Positions 24,124-37,100 are shown, numbered from the stretch's first letter. The stretch is DNA of 64,000 bases from Daphnia pulex (GCF_021134715.1 NC_060017.1:5208001-5272000); one strand, 5' to 3'. Made by a program: numbers and translations. Notes: generated by a model from the sequence alone, not told the origin.

Positions 24124-25611
24124 TTACGCACAATAATATTTCGGTACGTAGGTGTGGGAAGCACAGGTTGTAGTGTAGTACTTGGGCGTTTCAGTGTTGA
24201 AGTAATGCGGGGCCTCGGTGTAGTAGGCAGGGGCAGCATACATAGACGTGTAGAATTCCGGTGCCTTAGTGATGAAGTACTTGGGAGCCTCGGTGTAATA
24301 AACTAGTCAGCATACGTTGTTGAAGGCGCCTTCTTTGGTGTAGTACTTGGGGGCTGCGGTGTAGCGTAAGTCGTGGTGTAGTGAACTGGAGCATCAGTGT
24401 AGTATTTCTGTTCAACGTAGTACGAAAGAGCAGCTGCTGTGCAGTAAGTCGGGAGAGCGTAATACTTGGACGCCACAGATATGGTTGTGTAGATCGGGGC
24501 AGAGTAGTACTTTGCCGCTTCGGTGTAGTAAGCAGCTGGAGCCTCGGTGTAGCAGCTGGAGCCTCGGTGTAGCAGCTGGAGCCTCGGTGTAGCAGCTGGA
24601 GCCTCGGTGTAGCAGCTGGAGCCTCGGTGTAGCAGCTGGAGCCTCGGTGTAGCAGCTGGAGCCTCGGTGTAGCAGCTGGAGCCTCGGTGTAGCAGCTGGA
24701 GCCTCGGTGTAGCAGCTGGAGCCTCGGTGTAGCAGCTGGAGCCTCGGTGTAGCAGCTGGAGCCTCGGTGTAGCAGCTGGAGCCTCGGTGTAGCAGCTGGA
24801 GCCTCGGTGTAGCAGCTGGAGCCTCGGTGTAGCAGCTGGAGCCTCGGTGTAGCAGCTGGAGCCTCGGTGTAGCAGCTGGAGCCTCGGTGTAGCAGCTGGA
24901 GCCTCGGTGTAGCAGCTGGAGCCTCGGTGTAGCAGCTGGAGCCTCGGTGTAGCAGCTGGAGCCTCGGTGTAGCAGCTGGAGCCTCGGTGTAGCAGCTGGA
25001 GCCTCGGTGTAGCAGCTGGAGCCTCGGTGTAGCAGCTGGAGCCTCGGTGTAGCAGCTGGAGCCTCGGTGTAGCAGCTGGAGCCTCGGTGTAGCAGCTGGA
25101 GCCTCGGTGTAGCAGCTGGGAACAGAGTAGTATTTAGGAAAATCGGTGCAATAAATAGATGAGAACAGAGTAATACTTAGGAGCCTCGGTGTAGTAGGAT
25201 AGGGCAGCATGCGTAGTCATCCTCCGTCGCCTTGGTGGTGTAGTAACTCCGGGCAGAGTAATACTTCAGGGCGTCAGTGTAGTGGCTCGGGGCAGCGTAA
25301 GTTGTGCTATTAAAGTCCGGTGCTTTAGTGGTGTAGTACTTGAAGACCTCGGTGCAGTAACTGGCCGTTGCGTAAGTTGCTTTTGGGTAGTATGGCGGCG
25401 GAGTTGCGGTTTGGTATTCGCCATACCAAGAAGACATCGGTACACCAGTGGTCGACACAGCCATCAATGATTCAACACACAACAGCAGCACTACGCCATA
25501 GTTTGCTAGGCAATTACAAATTTGACTTAGATATTACATAATAACAGGCATACATAAACAAAAAGAAGGATTGATACCAAACTCTATGTAAATGACAGAA
25601 TATTTACCCAT
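24124..25611 (-). pseudogene. Tyrosine-rich secreted repeat protein, broken copy 1 (right arm)
   Basis: Mirror of 17847-19098: ATG at 25609-25611, exon 2 from 25505 down, and the same frame break and early stop at 25177-25179. The minisatellite is longer (29 copies). Downstream of the array the frame differs from the left arm, because the array length modulo 3 is different. Confidence 0.7.
24541..25120 (-). repeat. 20-bp minisatellite, 29 copies (right arm)
   Basis: Twenty-nine perfect tandem copies of the complement of AGCTGCTACACCGAGGCTCC, against 16 in the left arm, and without the 24-bp variant unit. The net difference is 13 x 20 - 24 = 236 bp, exactly the shift in matching-position sums (43458 - 43222). 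Confidence 0.97.
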
Positions 25612-25698
25612 GGATGCGAACTGACAGATAGAGCGCTGCAGTTGTTGCCGTGTCGGAGATGCTCCCTCGACTGACTTACCTTCGCCTTTTCTCTCTCG

Positions 25699-25705
25699 TT
25701 TTATA
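25699..25705 (-). promoter_or_regulatory. TATA box of tyrosine-rich protein gene (right arm)
   Basis: Mirror of the left-arm TATA box: TTTTATA on the + strand, read as TATAAAA on the - strand, 88-94 bases upstream of the ATG at 25611. Confidence 0.6.
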
Positions 25706-25857
25706 CGATTTTTTGATCACCCCCTCCTCTTAAGCCTTGCGGCTATTGTAGCAGCTTGAAAATGATGAAACACGTCCCGTTCTCACCCAACCTCTACACC
25801 ACTGCATGACACGTTTTATGTAATGATCTCCGTGACCTTCGAATGTCCCTTTGCAGG

Positions 25858-26385
25858 TTGAAGTTTCTAGGGATGGGTCTACAACAACCAATATCAAAAT
25901 GAAAATGGTTATCTAACACATCCCGTTCTCACCCAACCTCTTTTTGACAAGTTTTACGTGCCTTTCCTTTTGCAGGTTGTTGTTGCTGGGGATGGGTCTA
26001 CAACAACCAATATCAAAATGAAAATGGTTATCTAACACATCCCGTTCTCACCCAACCTCTTTTTGACAAGTTTTACGTGCCTTTCCTTTTGCAGGTTGTT
26101 GTTGCTGGGGATGGGTCTACAACAACCAATATCAAAATGAAAATGGTTATCTAACACATCCCGTTCTCACCCAACCTCTTTTTGACAAGTTTTACGTGCC
26201 TTTCCTTTTGCAGGTTGTTGTTGCTGGGGATGGGTCTACAACAACCAATATCAAAATGAATACCAAATGGTTATGTAACACATCCCGTTCTCACCCAACC
26301 TCTACACCACTGCATGACAAGTTTTATGCGCCTTTCCTTTTGCAGGTTTACGTTGCTGGGGATTGGAATGGGTCTACAACAACCA
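25858..26385 (-). repeat. 119-bp tandem repeat array (right arm)
   Basis: Mirror of the left array with one unit fewer. The anchor GGGTCTA lies at 25875, 25994, 26113, 26232 and 26370, giving three 119-bp and one 138-bp spacings. The one-unit difference explains the shift of the matching-position sum from 43458 to 43339. Confidence 0.95.
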
Positions 26386-27962
26386 ATATAAAAATTAATA
26401 CCAAATGATTATGGCTTAAAACTCACTTTACACCAATTGAAATTAACAATGGCTCCTAAACTTTTCAGAAAGGTTTTCTACCTAATTAGACTTCATCATC
26501 TTGAATTATTACCACAGTAATTAAAAGAAACATTGCTGGTTGAAATAATTACCTTGCAAATAGAAATTCCTTGGTTTTGGATGGTTTTGGAAGACAGCTT
26601 GCAAATTTGCAATATGGATTGGGCCATTTTATCTGTTGGTCACGAGCACTCTGCAAATCAGTGCCCACAAAAACTTCAAAAGTTGCCTGAAAATATTTAG
26701 TCAAGAATGCAAGATCATTAGCTAAATGTTATATTATCTCTTTATTAAATAGAGTTTAACCGTCGAAAGTTTAGCCAAGCCACCTTTAAGAATCAAGGCC
26801 AATAATATCGATGATGTGCAACAGGCACAATTTCTTTAAAAAATCACATTCACTAATCTTGTAAAGATCTAGCCAAATTCTCTTAGCTAGCCTCTAATTA
26901 ATTTAGCGTTCAACTAAAGATTATACAAAGCAATACAAACCGGGACGAGCCATAGTACGGGTAATGCTGTAACATTGTAGCTTTATGATAATTTTTTTTA
27001 TGTATAAAATGCAATTTGTGTTAAAATCTCGAATAAAGCACATCCGAGTTCGACCTGACAAATCACGAAATGAAACCTGAATGTCTATGATTAAAATTAT
27101 CACTCCACTTCACAGCACACCTTCTTACCATTATTGGTGCTGTTTTTCTAACAATTGGTTAGCGACCGCGATCGACAGATTGGATGTTCCTCACCAAATC
27201 TTTAAAAATCAGACAGTAGAAAAGAAAAATACCATATCACCTTCTTATTTTCCACCAGTGACATCTATTTCTGCGACCCCATATTCCCATGGTTATTTTT
27301 TACCTGAAAACCATTAACGATTTAGTACGTGGCATGGTATCAGTTAACCCGAATAAATTTCTCTTGGACCTCTTATTAGGGCTTCCCTGATAGATAATTT
27401 AAAAGCAGTCTACAATCAACACGAGCAAACAAGACAAAATATTTTGAGAGTAGCTGCAGAACTTAACCACAGGAGTTTGACTCACGTTTTTTTTTTAGCT
27501 GTGATGTCCTCTGCTTCTTCGACGATTTCCGAATCCGTTAGCTTCATCTGACTGAAGAAGATTTAGACGCTCAGTTCTTCAAAGAGCACTTCCATTTTGG
27601 CAATGCTCGACGTCATACAGCGTACCAGTATGGAAAACTGTTCTACCATAACCAACAATGATATTAGCGATTCGACATTCAACTAAGAATGAATTTAGCG
27701 GTACCCACCCCGCTATTTACATCGTCGTTCTTTGCTTCTCCGTTCTTTTCTTCTTCTTGATCAAGACGTTGCTGGTCTTGATTATCGCGTGCATGGTGGA
27801 GACGATCAACACACACAACACAGCTTCTGTCAAACCAAGAACACGAATCATTAGCAGTTGACAAGACGGGTACCATTCAGAAATATCTACCTTGGCGGCG
27901 CTATAAACACTCGAGTCTGCTGATTCAAGAGAATCAGTTTTTGAGCAATAGTACTAACTAAG

Positions 27963-28129
27963 AGTTTGTATCGGACGGTCTGTTTAATAAACAACGTTAC
28001 ATAAATATACTTGTTAATCAAGTTGTTACCTATTTATATTTAATTAATTAATAACAATTTATAAAATGAAAACATTATATGTTTTTTTATACTTGTTTTA
28101 TTTATTAAACAAACCGTCCGGTACAAACT
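27963..28129. mobile_element. MITE-like hairpin, 167 bp (right arm)
   Basis: Mirror copy of the hairpin at 15210-15376, at the exactly corresponding position. It was therefore duplicated with the arm rather than inserted independently. Confidence 0.6.
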
Positions 28130-28448
28130 GCAGCCAGTCAAGCAGGAGAAGACACTGCCCAACTGACTCTACCAGGGAGGATTACCCGGCCGTGGTTAAG
28201 AGAAACCGGAAAAAGAGCGAAGAGAGCTGAGGAGCAGTTATTATGAAATCAATGCATCATATTAGTAGGCTTCCGGCTTAGACTCATGACCCTCCAACAG
28301 ATTTCATCGAATCATGCGCCTTGCAAGTCCCCGTTCGATCAAACATCTCCCTTCCTCCTGGTAGTCGCAGCGAGTGAGTGACCACCGGCGGGCGTTGGTT
28401 AGTGGTTATTTAGGGAAACGGGGCCACTGAAGAAGGGAGCCCAGATAT

Positions 28449-30199
28449 GCACTTTTAATTTATAAACATTATTAATTGATCAATCTTGAATTTCAGCAAC
28501 GTCTTCTTAGTTTCAACAGTTCGGCGGCAAACGAATCAACTGTAATGAAAACGGAGATATTAGCTTAAAGTCAATAATTAAATGAGACTGTACATCAAGC
28601 ATTACCTCAATGGCGGTACAGGTGGCAAGCGACGACAGATCGACAAAATGCTGCCGATAAAATAAGCCCAACAGCCATCAGGCAACATCGACTATTTTCC
28701 ACAACAGATCACCACTGCATGGACACATGCATAGGAAAATGACACATTAAAGTATGGTGTTCAACTGCAAGTCTGCACAAGCTCCATTTCAGCGCATCTC
28801 TCAACTGGAAAATGACTGCAAAACCACTGTACCCCAAACAGCAACACCATAAACAGCTCAACAATAAAACTGACCACGGTGATCTACAAAGCAAAAGAAC
28901 AATACAAATTTGAAATGTAAAATAGATACCAAAAATGATTTACTTGAAATGTACACTAGACTAGAGAAAAAAGAAATCAAGAAGATTATCAAAGATCATC
29001 AAGATTTCATTTCACCTTTTTAAAAAGCAAGGGAATTTCTGTCATGTTTCATCAACAAAAGTTTACAATTCTTTACAAGTACGTACTTTCCACAAAAGCA
29101 CTTATTTAGAAGCACAAACTAAGATGTCACTTTTCTTCGACATCAAGAACTAAATGCTAACCTACTTTGACACCTGGTGGACACAATTTTACACACCTAC
29201 GACAAGTGACAGATTTCTTACGATAAACGAACGACTGAACGGTCCAAAGTTAAATGAACGAACGACACCAACACCGCAGTCTGCATGCAACAGCTCACCA
29301 CACTGTTTACTAGCTGGCTGCACAAAATTCATGTACACATTGGACTGCAACTCAGACCTCAAGAGGCTGCTAATCCTACTCTGGGGAAAGAAAAAAAACT
29401 CAATTTCTATCAGAAAACAAAGTGGTGTGTAACATAAGAAAATAACAGAAGCATAGTTAAACTAAGCAATCTCTAAGAATTATTTTTACAAACTTTAAAA
29501 AAGAATCAACAGTTGGCAAGCTTTTAAAACAGTCTTAACTGAAAAGTCAACAGATAAAAAGCAAAGAGCTAGTCATCAACAAATTAAATGTGTAGCCTTA
29601 CTGTAAAAAAGTTGATCAACTCAATTACTTTAAATTGTTCGGAAGTGTTTCTGAATCTGACAAAGCTACAAACGCTACAGGTAGCAAGCCTGCAAGAAGA
29701 ACCCCTTTCGCCAGCTGGCTGCAACAAATTGCACAGCACAGCGCATTGGACTGCAATGAAGAAGCTCAGACTTCACCACACTGTTAATTGAAAAATAAAA
29801 ACTTGATTATTATCAGAAACAAGGTCATCAAATAAATAAATGTGTAACTTTAGGGTTAGACTAACATGATAACTTTTACTGTTGTGGAGTATTTCTACAT
29901 GAGACGAAACGCACAGCCGGGGCTTGCAGCAAGAGACATTTTGGGAAAATATACAGCTGTTTCAGGCCACATTATCAGATGGATTTGCCAAGTATAAATT
30001 TTAGGCTATGTTATGTGTAAATGCACCAACACAAAATAATTACATTTAATAGCCTTAAAGAATACAAGTAGTAGTCACCATTTTTATGACGAGTAATGTC
30101 AGGGAAAATAAGTTGAGTTGACTTAGGTCGCCGAGGCCGCCGAGGCTGTCAGACTGTCAGCAGCCATCTTGAAAGTAACGCGCAAAGCGCAACATTGCC
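28449..30199 (-). ncRNA. Possible spliced noncoding transcript (right arm copy)
   Basis: Mirror copy of the exon-like blocks described for 13140-14890, with the same splice-like signals on the - strand and only a few base differences. If the left copy is transcribed, this one probably can be too. Confidence 0.25.
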
Positions 30200-30661
30200 A
30201 TTTTCGGTTTTGCAATTAAAACGTCCGCATCCCTGCTAAGAGCCAATCAGCCAAAGCGGCAAAAGTTAGACTGGGAAGTGTGAATTTAAAATGTTCACTG
30301 TTCAGCATTATAACCGGCTGGGCTTAACGACTAATTTAAAAATAAAATTGTGTTAGAATCTTGAATAAAGAAAAAACCCGTTCAAGACCTGAGATGGACT
30401 GACAAGTCTATAGAATCTCTATGATTAACAAAACACTTCAGCACACCTTCTTATCTTTATTAATGCTCCGGTTCCGGAAGACTGTATTTTTCTTTTAATG
30501 TTTACTCTTTATACAAAAAAAAAAAAGAATCACAAACCAATAGACAGGTTAAAAGATAACTTGTTTGGGATTTAGGTTTTAGACTTTCTTTATCGTCACG
30601 CAGCTAAAATTCGACCGGACTAGTGTTCAAAAAAGGGTTGCTGACAGTAGAACTCCAAGGA

Positions 30662-30927
30662 GAAGAACTCCACCGACAATAGAACTCCAAAATTTTTAAC
30701 ATAATTCTTAAAAATTTCTTTTTATGCGACAGTAGAAATCTATTGTCGCGTAGGGGAGTTCTACTGTCGGGCACTGGAGTTCTATTGTCGGGTATTTTTA
30801 ATAATATTTAAAAAAGGATTTCTTATGTCTTTGGAGTTCTACTGTCGTTGGAGTTCTACTGTCGCATACAAAGAAATTTTTAAAAATTATTTTAAACATT
30901 GGGGTTCTATTGTCGGTGGAGTTCTTC
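30662..30927. mobile_element. MITE/foldback-like element spanning right palindrome junction
   Basis: A 266-bp imperfect palindrome. The left terminal repeat (30662-30735) starts GAAGAACTCCACCGACAATA. The right one (30854-30927) is its reverse complement with scattered changes and ends CGGTGGAGTTCTTC. The interior repeats the same GGAGTTCTAYTGTCG core. It encodes no protein. The arm boundary at 30840 falls 14 bases before the right terminal repeat. No clear target-site duplication is visible, so the class is uncertain. Confidence 0.65.
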
Positions 30928-31468
30928 GGTCGCCATACCGTGAACAATCACAATGTATCCAAATAAAGGAACGTGTGGTAGGGAACGTACCGGCGAGTCA
31001 TCAGAGACCAGGTTGCGATCTTTTTGGTATCGACATGCCGTGTAATTAATTTAATTTAAACTTACCTAGGCAACTACTATTTAAGAATGACACTTGAAAC
31101 CTTGGTGATGTCGCCAATTAAATCCAGCAGTCCATGAAAGCCGTTATTAAGAAGTTTCGCTTTCCTTGCCCGCAGCACACAACATTAAATTTTTGAATTC
31201 TAGTGATATTATAGATCTTAAAAAACATTACTGATTTGCATTAAAAATATTACATATACTGGTACCGAAAATATCGGACTGCAGTTAACACTGTACACTG
31301 CACTTAACGCATTCCGTTTTTTAGCTACTTGTATAACTTGAACAGTCTTTGTCGTCTCCGTTTTACTAGATCCTCAAGCTGGATCTTATTTAATTTGATA
31401 GGAAAGCATTCGAGACTCGTAATTTGAGGACGTTTAAAAATGACAAATAATAGTTAACAACAAATTAT
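30928..31468. other. Short intergenic stretch, no gene seen
   Basis: Between the junction element and the METTL13 poly(A) signal. Unlike the sequence to its left it has no mirror copy. No ORF or RNA gene was recognised. Confidence 0.6.
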
Positions 31469-31474
31469 TTTATT
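31469..31474 (-). terminator. Poly(A) signal AATAAA for the METTL13-type gene
   Basis: TTTATT on the + strand reads AATAAA on the - strand, about 110 bases after the stop codon. It is well placed for 3' end formation of the methyltransferase mRNA. Confidence 0.5.
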
Positions 31475-31581
31475 ATTATATAGAACCACTTTCCTGTTCA
31501 TTTCTGTTACACTTCTCCAACACACAATGTTAGGCAGCAACACCATCTGAAAGTCCCTTTCTTTATACAATCCCCAAAAAT

Positions 31582-34136
31582 TCATTTCTTTGACGACTTT
31601 CTTCCGCCACTTGCCTTGGATAGAGACGGAGAAGAAGGGTGACATGTGATAATTTCATTTACCTCGCCTTTGATTTTTTTAATTTGCACTGAGGCGAAAG
31701 ATTCACGGAGCATCTCTGTGACACCATTACGTCTCGCTTCGTCTCGGCAAACCAAATTCATAAAGAAGATTCCTGTGAAAAGTATTTATAGAGAATCATG
31801 AAATCAAATAGAAACAATAATGATCGATGCTCTTACCTTGAGGATTCAGACACTGTTTAACAGATTGAATAAAATTAGGTTCCAAAAAACTTGGAGGGGG
31901 GCAGCTGATCTCCAAGCTGCGGTCTTTACAATCAACATCGAGCATGATACAACCATAGCGTTCCCTTGATTCTGTTCGGAAACAGTACATATTGTGTTTT
32001 AAAATATCTAGATTGTACATGTGTGTAGATTTTGCTTACCTGAAGCCGCTGCGTCTTGAACAAAAGACAAACCATCGGCAATATGAGGCCTAAGATTTTC
32101 ACTGGGTTTGAATCCAAAATATTTTCGGGCTAAATCTACCATAGTTGGATCGATCTCAACGCCGTCAACTTTAAATTGTGGGTACGCTTGATGCAAGTAC
32201 GTGCACAATGCTCCGCCACCAAGACCAAGGACTAGGATGCTTTTTAGCCCATGATTTGTCATGTCAAGATTTTGACGTAATTCTTCTACCATGACGAGAT
32301 GATGCTGACAAGCTAAATACTTCAGATCAACCTTTCCTAGTTGAAAAAAAAAAATTATTACTTGAATCATTTGCTGAAACTATTCTAGGACGCTTACCAT
32401 TCTTCATTCGAGCTTCAGACTGAATGACATTGGGGTTTGAAAGAAAAATGAGCCGACGTAAAATTACTGGTTTTCCGTCATCTTCTTCCTCGACTTCTTC
32501 CACGACATATTCACCCGTTGAATCGCTCACTCCTCTGTGAATCTCTTTCCGCTGATTAACTTGAGCACCCAGAGACAGGAACGGGATCTACAAGAATTGC
32601 CAAACAAAACTACGTGAGTGAATAAGCATGTTTCTTTTGCATCGAGAATTCAAGAGTTGGTCAAAAACAAACCTGAGTATTGGGTGGTAATCCTTGGGGT
32701 TGTAAACTGGACACAATGCCAGCCAATTCGGTTTGCACGCAATCCAGACTAGCGAATTGGTGATCGCGGCCTAAATGGATTACAAGTAATCGCTGGAATT
32801 TGGCATTGTCAGCAAGTTGCCGCCGTCCTTCGTTTGAACCAAACAGCCAATCTGTCTCTCTGAGTAAAGATAATAAGGTTACTGATCAAATAGTCTGTTA
32901 AAGAACTTGAAAAGCTCTTACCTTCCTTGCGGAACGACAAACGCAGCAAACTTTTGATTCGATTTACATGGGCGATCCACGATGAAAAGCGTATATTTTG
33001 GGGTTTTCTTGGTCGACTTGGGGTCCATTAATTCAATGAAAACATCTTGCGAGGCTTTCTCGTCATGACTGATTTGATGGCACAATGTAGCGAAATGTTG
33101 AACGGATTGAACTCGTTCCTTTAACTGACCCACACTTGATAATCTCTCTATGTTTTTTTCATCGGGACAAAATTCGAGCAACGGCGTCATGCGTTCCATT
33201 TTTTTGAATTTAGTGCACACAACAGTGAACACGGGAAACGGAAAACGACCGCTACCTGATGTTTTCTTTTGTTTTAAATCAGTGGGATCTTCCTGACTTT
33301 CAGCTTCTTCACACCGGCATATACGAATCATCCATCCTGTAGCAACGAAAAATTTTATGTAAAATATGGTGATGAGTGGTGATGAGTAACCTCCGAAACA
33401 AAATCACCTAAATTGTGAAAGTATGCAATGAGACAGTGAAGAATGTGTTCTTGGAGCAACGAGATACAGACATATCTTCCTCCAACTTTAAGTATTCTAT
33501 CAATTTCCTGAAATAAACCCACACTAAATAATTGCTTTCATTGTATCAGATTCAATAAATATACCTTAAACATGTTTTCAGCTCTTTCTCTAGATTCTTG
33601 GTCAGTATCAGACATAAGGGCATCTAACGTTCCTTTATCCAAGAAACATGTGAATGTTTCAGCATCAAAGCTCATTTGAAGCAAATCCATAGCTACAAAT
33701 TTCATCAAAGGATGAGTTTTTTCATATTGCTTGATCATTTGTTCAATTACAGTTTCACTAATATCAACATTTGTCATGGAGCTGCAACATCAAAATCAGT
33801 TGGGTTAGGACACACATATTTTGTAAACAACGCTGTAAATTTGTCTTACGTAAACCCGGCATTGTACAAGTCAGCACTAAGTGTTGAATTTCCACATCCT
33901 CCTACAAGAATGTTATCTCGTGGGTTGATGTATTTATGAAGCACACCATAAAGTTGGTTATATGTGCCATACCTGGGGAAGTAAAAATACTGTGAGAATA
34001 CAAAACAAAAACAATGAAATGCAGGTTATGTAAATATACTATACCACTCGAAAGCTTTTTTCCCTCTTGTTTTGAAAAATTTGTCCCAGTAATCTTGCTG
34101 ACTAAATTCGGAACTAGATTTTGGTAATAGATTCAT
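31582..34136 (-). CDS. METTL13: METTL13/eEF1A-KNMT-type double methyltransferase
   Basis: Complete ten-exon gene: 34136-34045, 33972-33850, 33781-33565, 33507-33408, 33336-32922, 32859-32673, 32587-32398, 32336-32040, 31971-31837 and 31772-31582. All introns are GT-AG and all phases fit, giving 648 residues (human METTL13 has 699). The start [20 protein letters not shown] matches the family N terminus. The N-terminal methyltransferase has the SAM loop ILVGGCGNS (52-60) and DKGT (120-123). The C-terminal one has ILVLGLGGG (475-483), EIDP (502-505), IADGL and [24 protein letters not shown] before it is also family-typical. In human METTL13 the N domain methylates eEF1A Lys55 and the C domain its N terminus; the same role is inferred here, in the cytoplasm. 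The lysine-rich tail is short. No lesions were seen. Confidence 0.95.
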
Positions 34137-37100
34137 TGCTGTCTTTAGGTTTTTCAAATTACTTTAATATAGTTTGAGCGATCATGCACGTGTCTTTAAA
34201 TTCATTAGCAGACGACGTGAAGAAGCTGTCAAGATAAGTAGTTAACGGTGGTTAACTGCCAAGTCTAAATGGATAATTTCAAGTTAACTTGATGTTTATA
34301 TACCTGTTAACTAATAAATGAATTGAAATTTGCAAATAAAAAAAGGAAAAATTACTTTGTTTCACATTTTTGTCCGGGTGGAAAAATGAATAAAGCTACA
34401 TTTTCTTACCACAAGATGGCGCGTTTGTTCCCTGAGTTTGGAGGGAAAAACAAAAACAAAATACTAAAAATAGCTCGTCGGAAAAAAGGGTTCATCGCTG
34501 ACGACTAAGAGGAGAAAAAAATCTTGATGGGAAAACTATTACGAGCTATAAATCAATTACAAAAAAAACTCTCGTGTTAACCCATGACAAATTGCCGAGA
34601 GAATTTCTTTCCAGACACAATCAAATGTGTTCTAGTCGTGAACTTAGCCATTCCATCAGTTCCAGACATGATGCAGTGCTGTGAAAACGTGCCAGAAAAA
34701 TAATAACGAAATAAAAATATAATATAATAATAAATTAAATAAAAAAATACTGTCTAGTCATGTTGGACACTGAAAAACTGAACCGGAACTTCGAACGAAA
34801 AATCATTGAACCATTCAAGGAGCCTGTGGAAGAAGAAAAGTTTGTCTGAAGAAAAAAAAGTGTTCATGGATATCGTCGGATCACTCTGGAATGCCAAGAT
34901 AAATGATGATAAAGTAAAAAATAAAATCAAAAAATTTGAAAGAACATTTGCGAGCAGAGATTTGGTCTGCACACGCTTTTGTCGGACGATTTAGTTTCTT
35001 TTTATTATTATTATTATTAAATTGTGTAGTTTCTCGTTGGACGGACGTCAATTTCACATTCGGGTTATAAATTTGAGTGAAAAAAGGTTTTTTTAAAAAA
35101 CCAGTTTTTGAGAAGGAGAAAAAAAAAACTGAGGAATGACGCATAAATTAGCACTTTCCAATCTCGTTGGCTATTGTATAACAGCGGTCGGCCCTACACA
35201 CTTATTACACCATGTATTGTGTGTGTGTGTGCGTCTTTTTTTCTTCCCTTCTCTCTTCATTGCGCCTGTGTCTACACCAGACGGAAATAAAAATTCCGGC
35301 GAAAAAAGCAGCTCGACCGTTGTGGAAGAGTTGGAATGAAAACAAGAAGGGATACGTCTAAAAGGGAAAAAAAAGAAGAAGAAGAAGGGCCTTGGACGCG
35401 CGTGATGGACCCGTCGTTAAATTCGGTGGGGAATTCTCGTAAAATGTGTCATTGTGTGTGTGTCTGAGGAGGAGCCTTGTGCAGGTGGTGATGGCCGAGA
35501 GAAGTAAGGAAAGAAGAAGAAAAAAGACGAGCTGAGTCACCATCGTCAGCAGCAGCAGCAGGAGCGTCTACCACTTATCTGTTCATTATATTGCAGCTGC
35601 AACCGTGTTCATTGACAATAACGATAATAAGGCGCAGTGCAACAACACACAGAGCGTTTCACTCTGACAAAATGATGACGTTGATTACGTCTCGCCTATA
35701 CCACCGAGTGATTGAATGCGCCTTGTGAGCAGCCAACAACCCAGAAAGATAGAAAAGAAAAAAGAAATAAAAAGATATCGGCTAAAGGAAAGAAAAAAGA
35801 AAACGGTCAATCAATTCAATCGATAGTAAATAGTCCATTACTATATTACATTTCATTAAACGAATCTCCTCTTTATTTTATTTTCTTTTGGGAGGCTCTC
35901 GAGGTTAAGTTTCTTTTGGTATTATTATTCCTGTATGTGTTGTATAAGCTCTTTTTTCTTTAATAGAAACAACCACACACCTGCTGGATTGCGTACAGCT
36001 TATAAGATAAGACCCTTACCTTATTCCTGCGTTTCGGTCGACCAACGGTACTTATCAATGTCGACGATCTCGGGGGTTGATATATACAAGAGGAAGAATA
36101 TCCCAAATTCCCGAGGAACAATAACACGACAAGCCAAGAGAGAAGAAGAAACAAAAATCTTTCCTGGGACCTTTTTTCTTCTTCTTCTTTTTTCAATAAT
36201 GTCCTTATGCTTGTATATACCTGGGTCCGGTCCAGATTTACGACTTACCGTGTCGTTGTTGCTGTTACGCACACCTGGGCTCATCATGGCTAGTAGCAGT
36301 CAGGGCTGAAGAGAAAGGTAGGAATTGAATATACACAGAGAGTGAGGGAGAGAGAAAGAGTATAGACATAAATATACGCGTGCATATAGGATCTAATATA
36401 TAAAAGGAGCTATAGAACTGCCACCGATGCCAACGTGAGATAATTCTTCTTCAATAATCTCGCCACAGCCATCTCGCTAGCAACCAAATAAAATAAGGAA
36501 CAGAACAGCACGGGGCAGCAACAACTACTCGAAATGAGAGAAGGAAAATAAATAACGCTCGTTCATCAGTATACATACTAACTAGTATATAGTGCCCTAT
36601 ACTTTGAAAGGGGTTAGTTGCTGTGTGCTGGCAATCAAGATGGACCGGCCCACGTCAGCTCATTGACGGCACATAACGAACAGTTCCCAAAAATTGAATT
36701 TCTCAAATAAATAAGAAAAACAACATTTTCGAGTTGGATTCGTTATAAGAGTTCAGATGCTGGGAGCAAAACCGGTCACGAAACTGATTTTCCGCGGGTT
36801 TTTATTTGAATCGTTCCTTTTTTTGTATGTTTTTCCTTCCTTTCCCCGGTATTAGAGTTTTTAAAAAACTAATGAAAAATATGAAAGACGTCCGCGTTGA
36901 CTTTTTTATTTGTTGGTTTTCCCTCTCACTCTCTCTGGCTGGCTGGCTCTAGAGATGCGCACATATATACAAGTCTGATCTCTATTGGACTCTTGAAGCC
37001 GGCGAGTCGAGTGTCGAGTCAAATAATAATAACCTGAATGGAATGTGCCAGTCGACGATAAGAGAAAAGAGAGTCGCGGGGATCCTACTAGCTAGCTAGT

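Larger units (their letters stand above)
21703..30840 (-). repeat. Right arm of the giant inverted repeat
   Basis: Reverse-complement partner of 12477-21519, 9,138 bp long. It differs in length because it has 29 rather than 16 copies of a 20-bp minisatellite, lacks one 24-bp variant unit, and has one fewer 119-bp unit. The outer edge lies inside a 266-bp foldback element that continues beyond the arm to 30927. Confidence 0.95.

Noticed and set aside
26196-26408. 70-codon frame in the 119-bp array
   Set aside because: It reads the tandem repeat on the opposite strand. The unit is 119 bp, so the frame is not maintained and is not a protein.
12477-30840. Interpretation of the palindrome as a composite transposon or a Maverick-type element
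   Set aside because: No transposase, integrase, polymerase or capsid-like gene was found in either arm, and no target-site duplication was seen.
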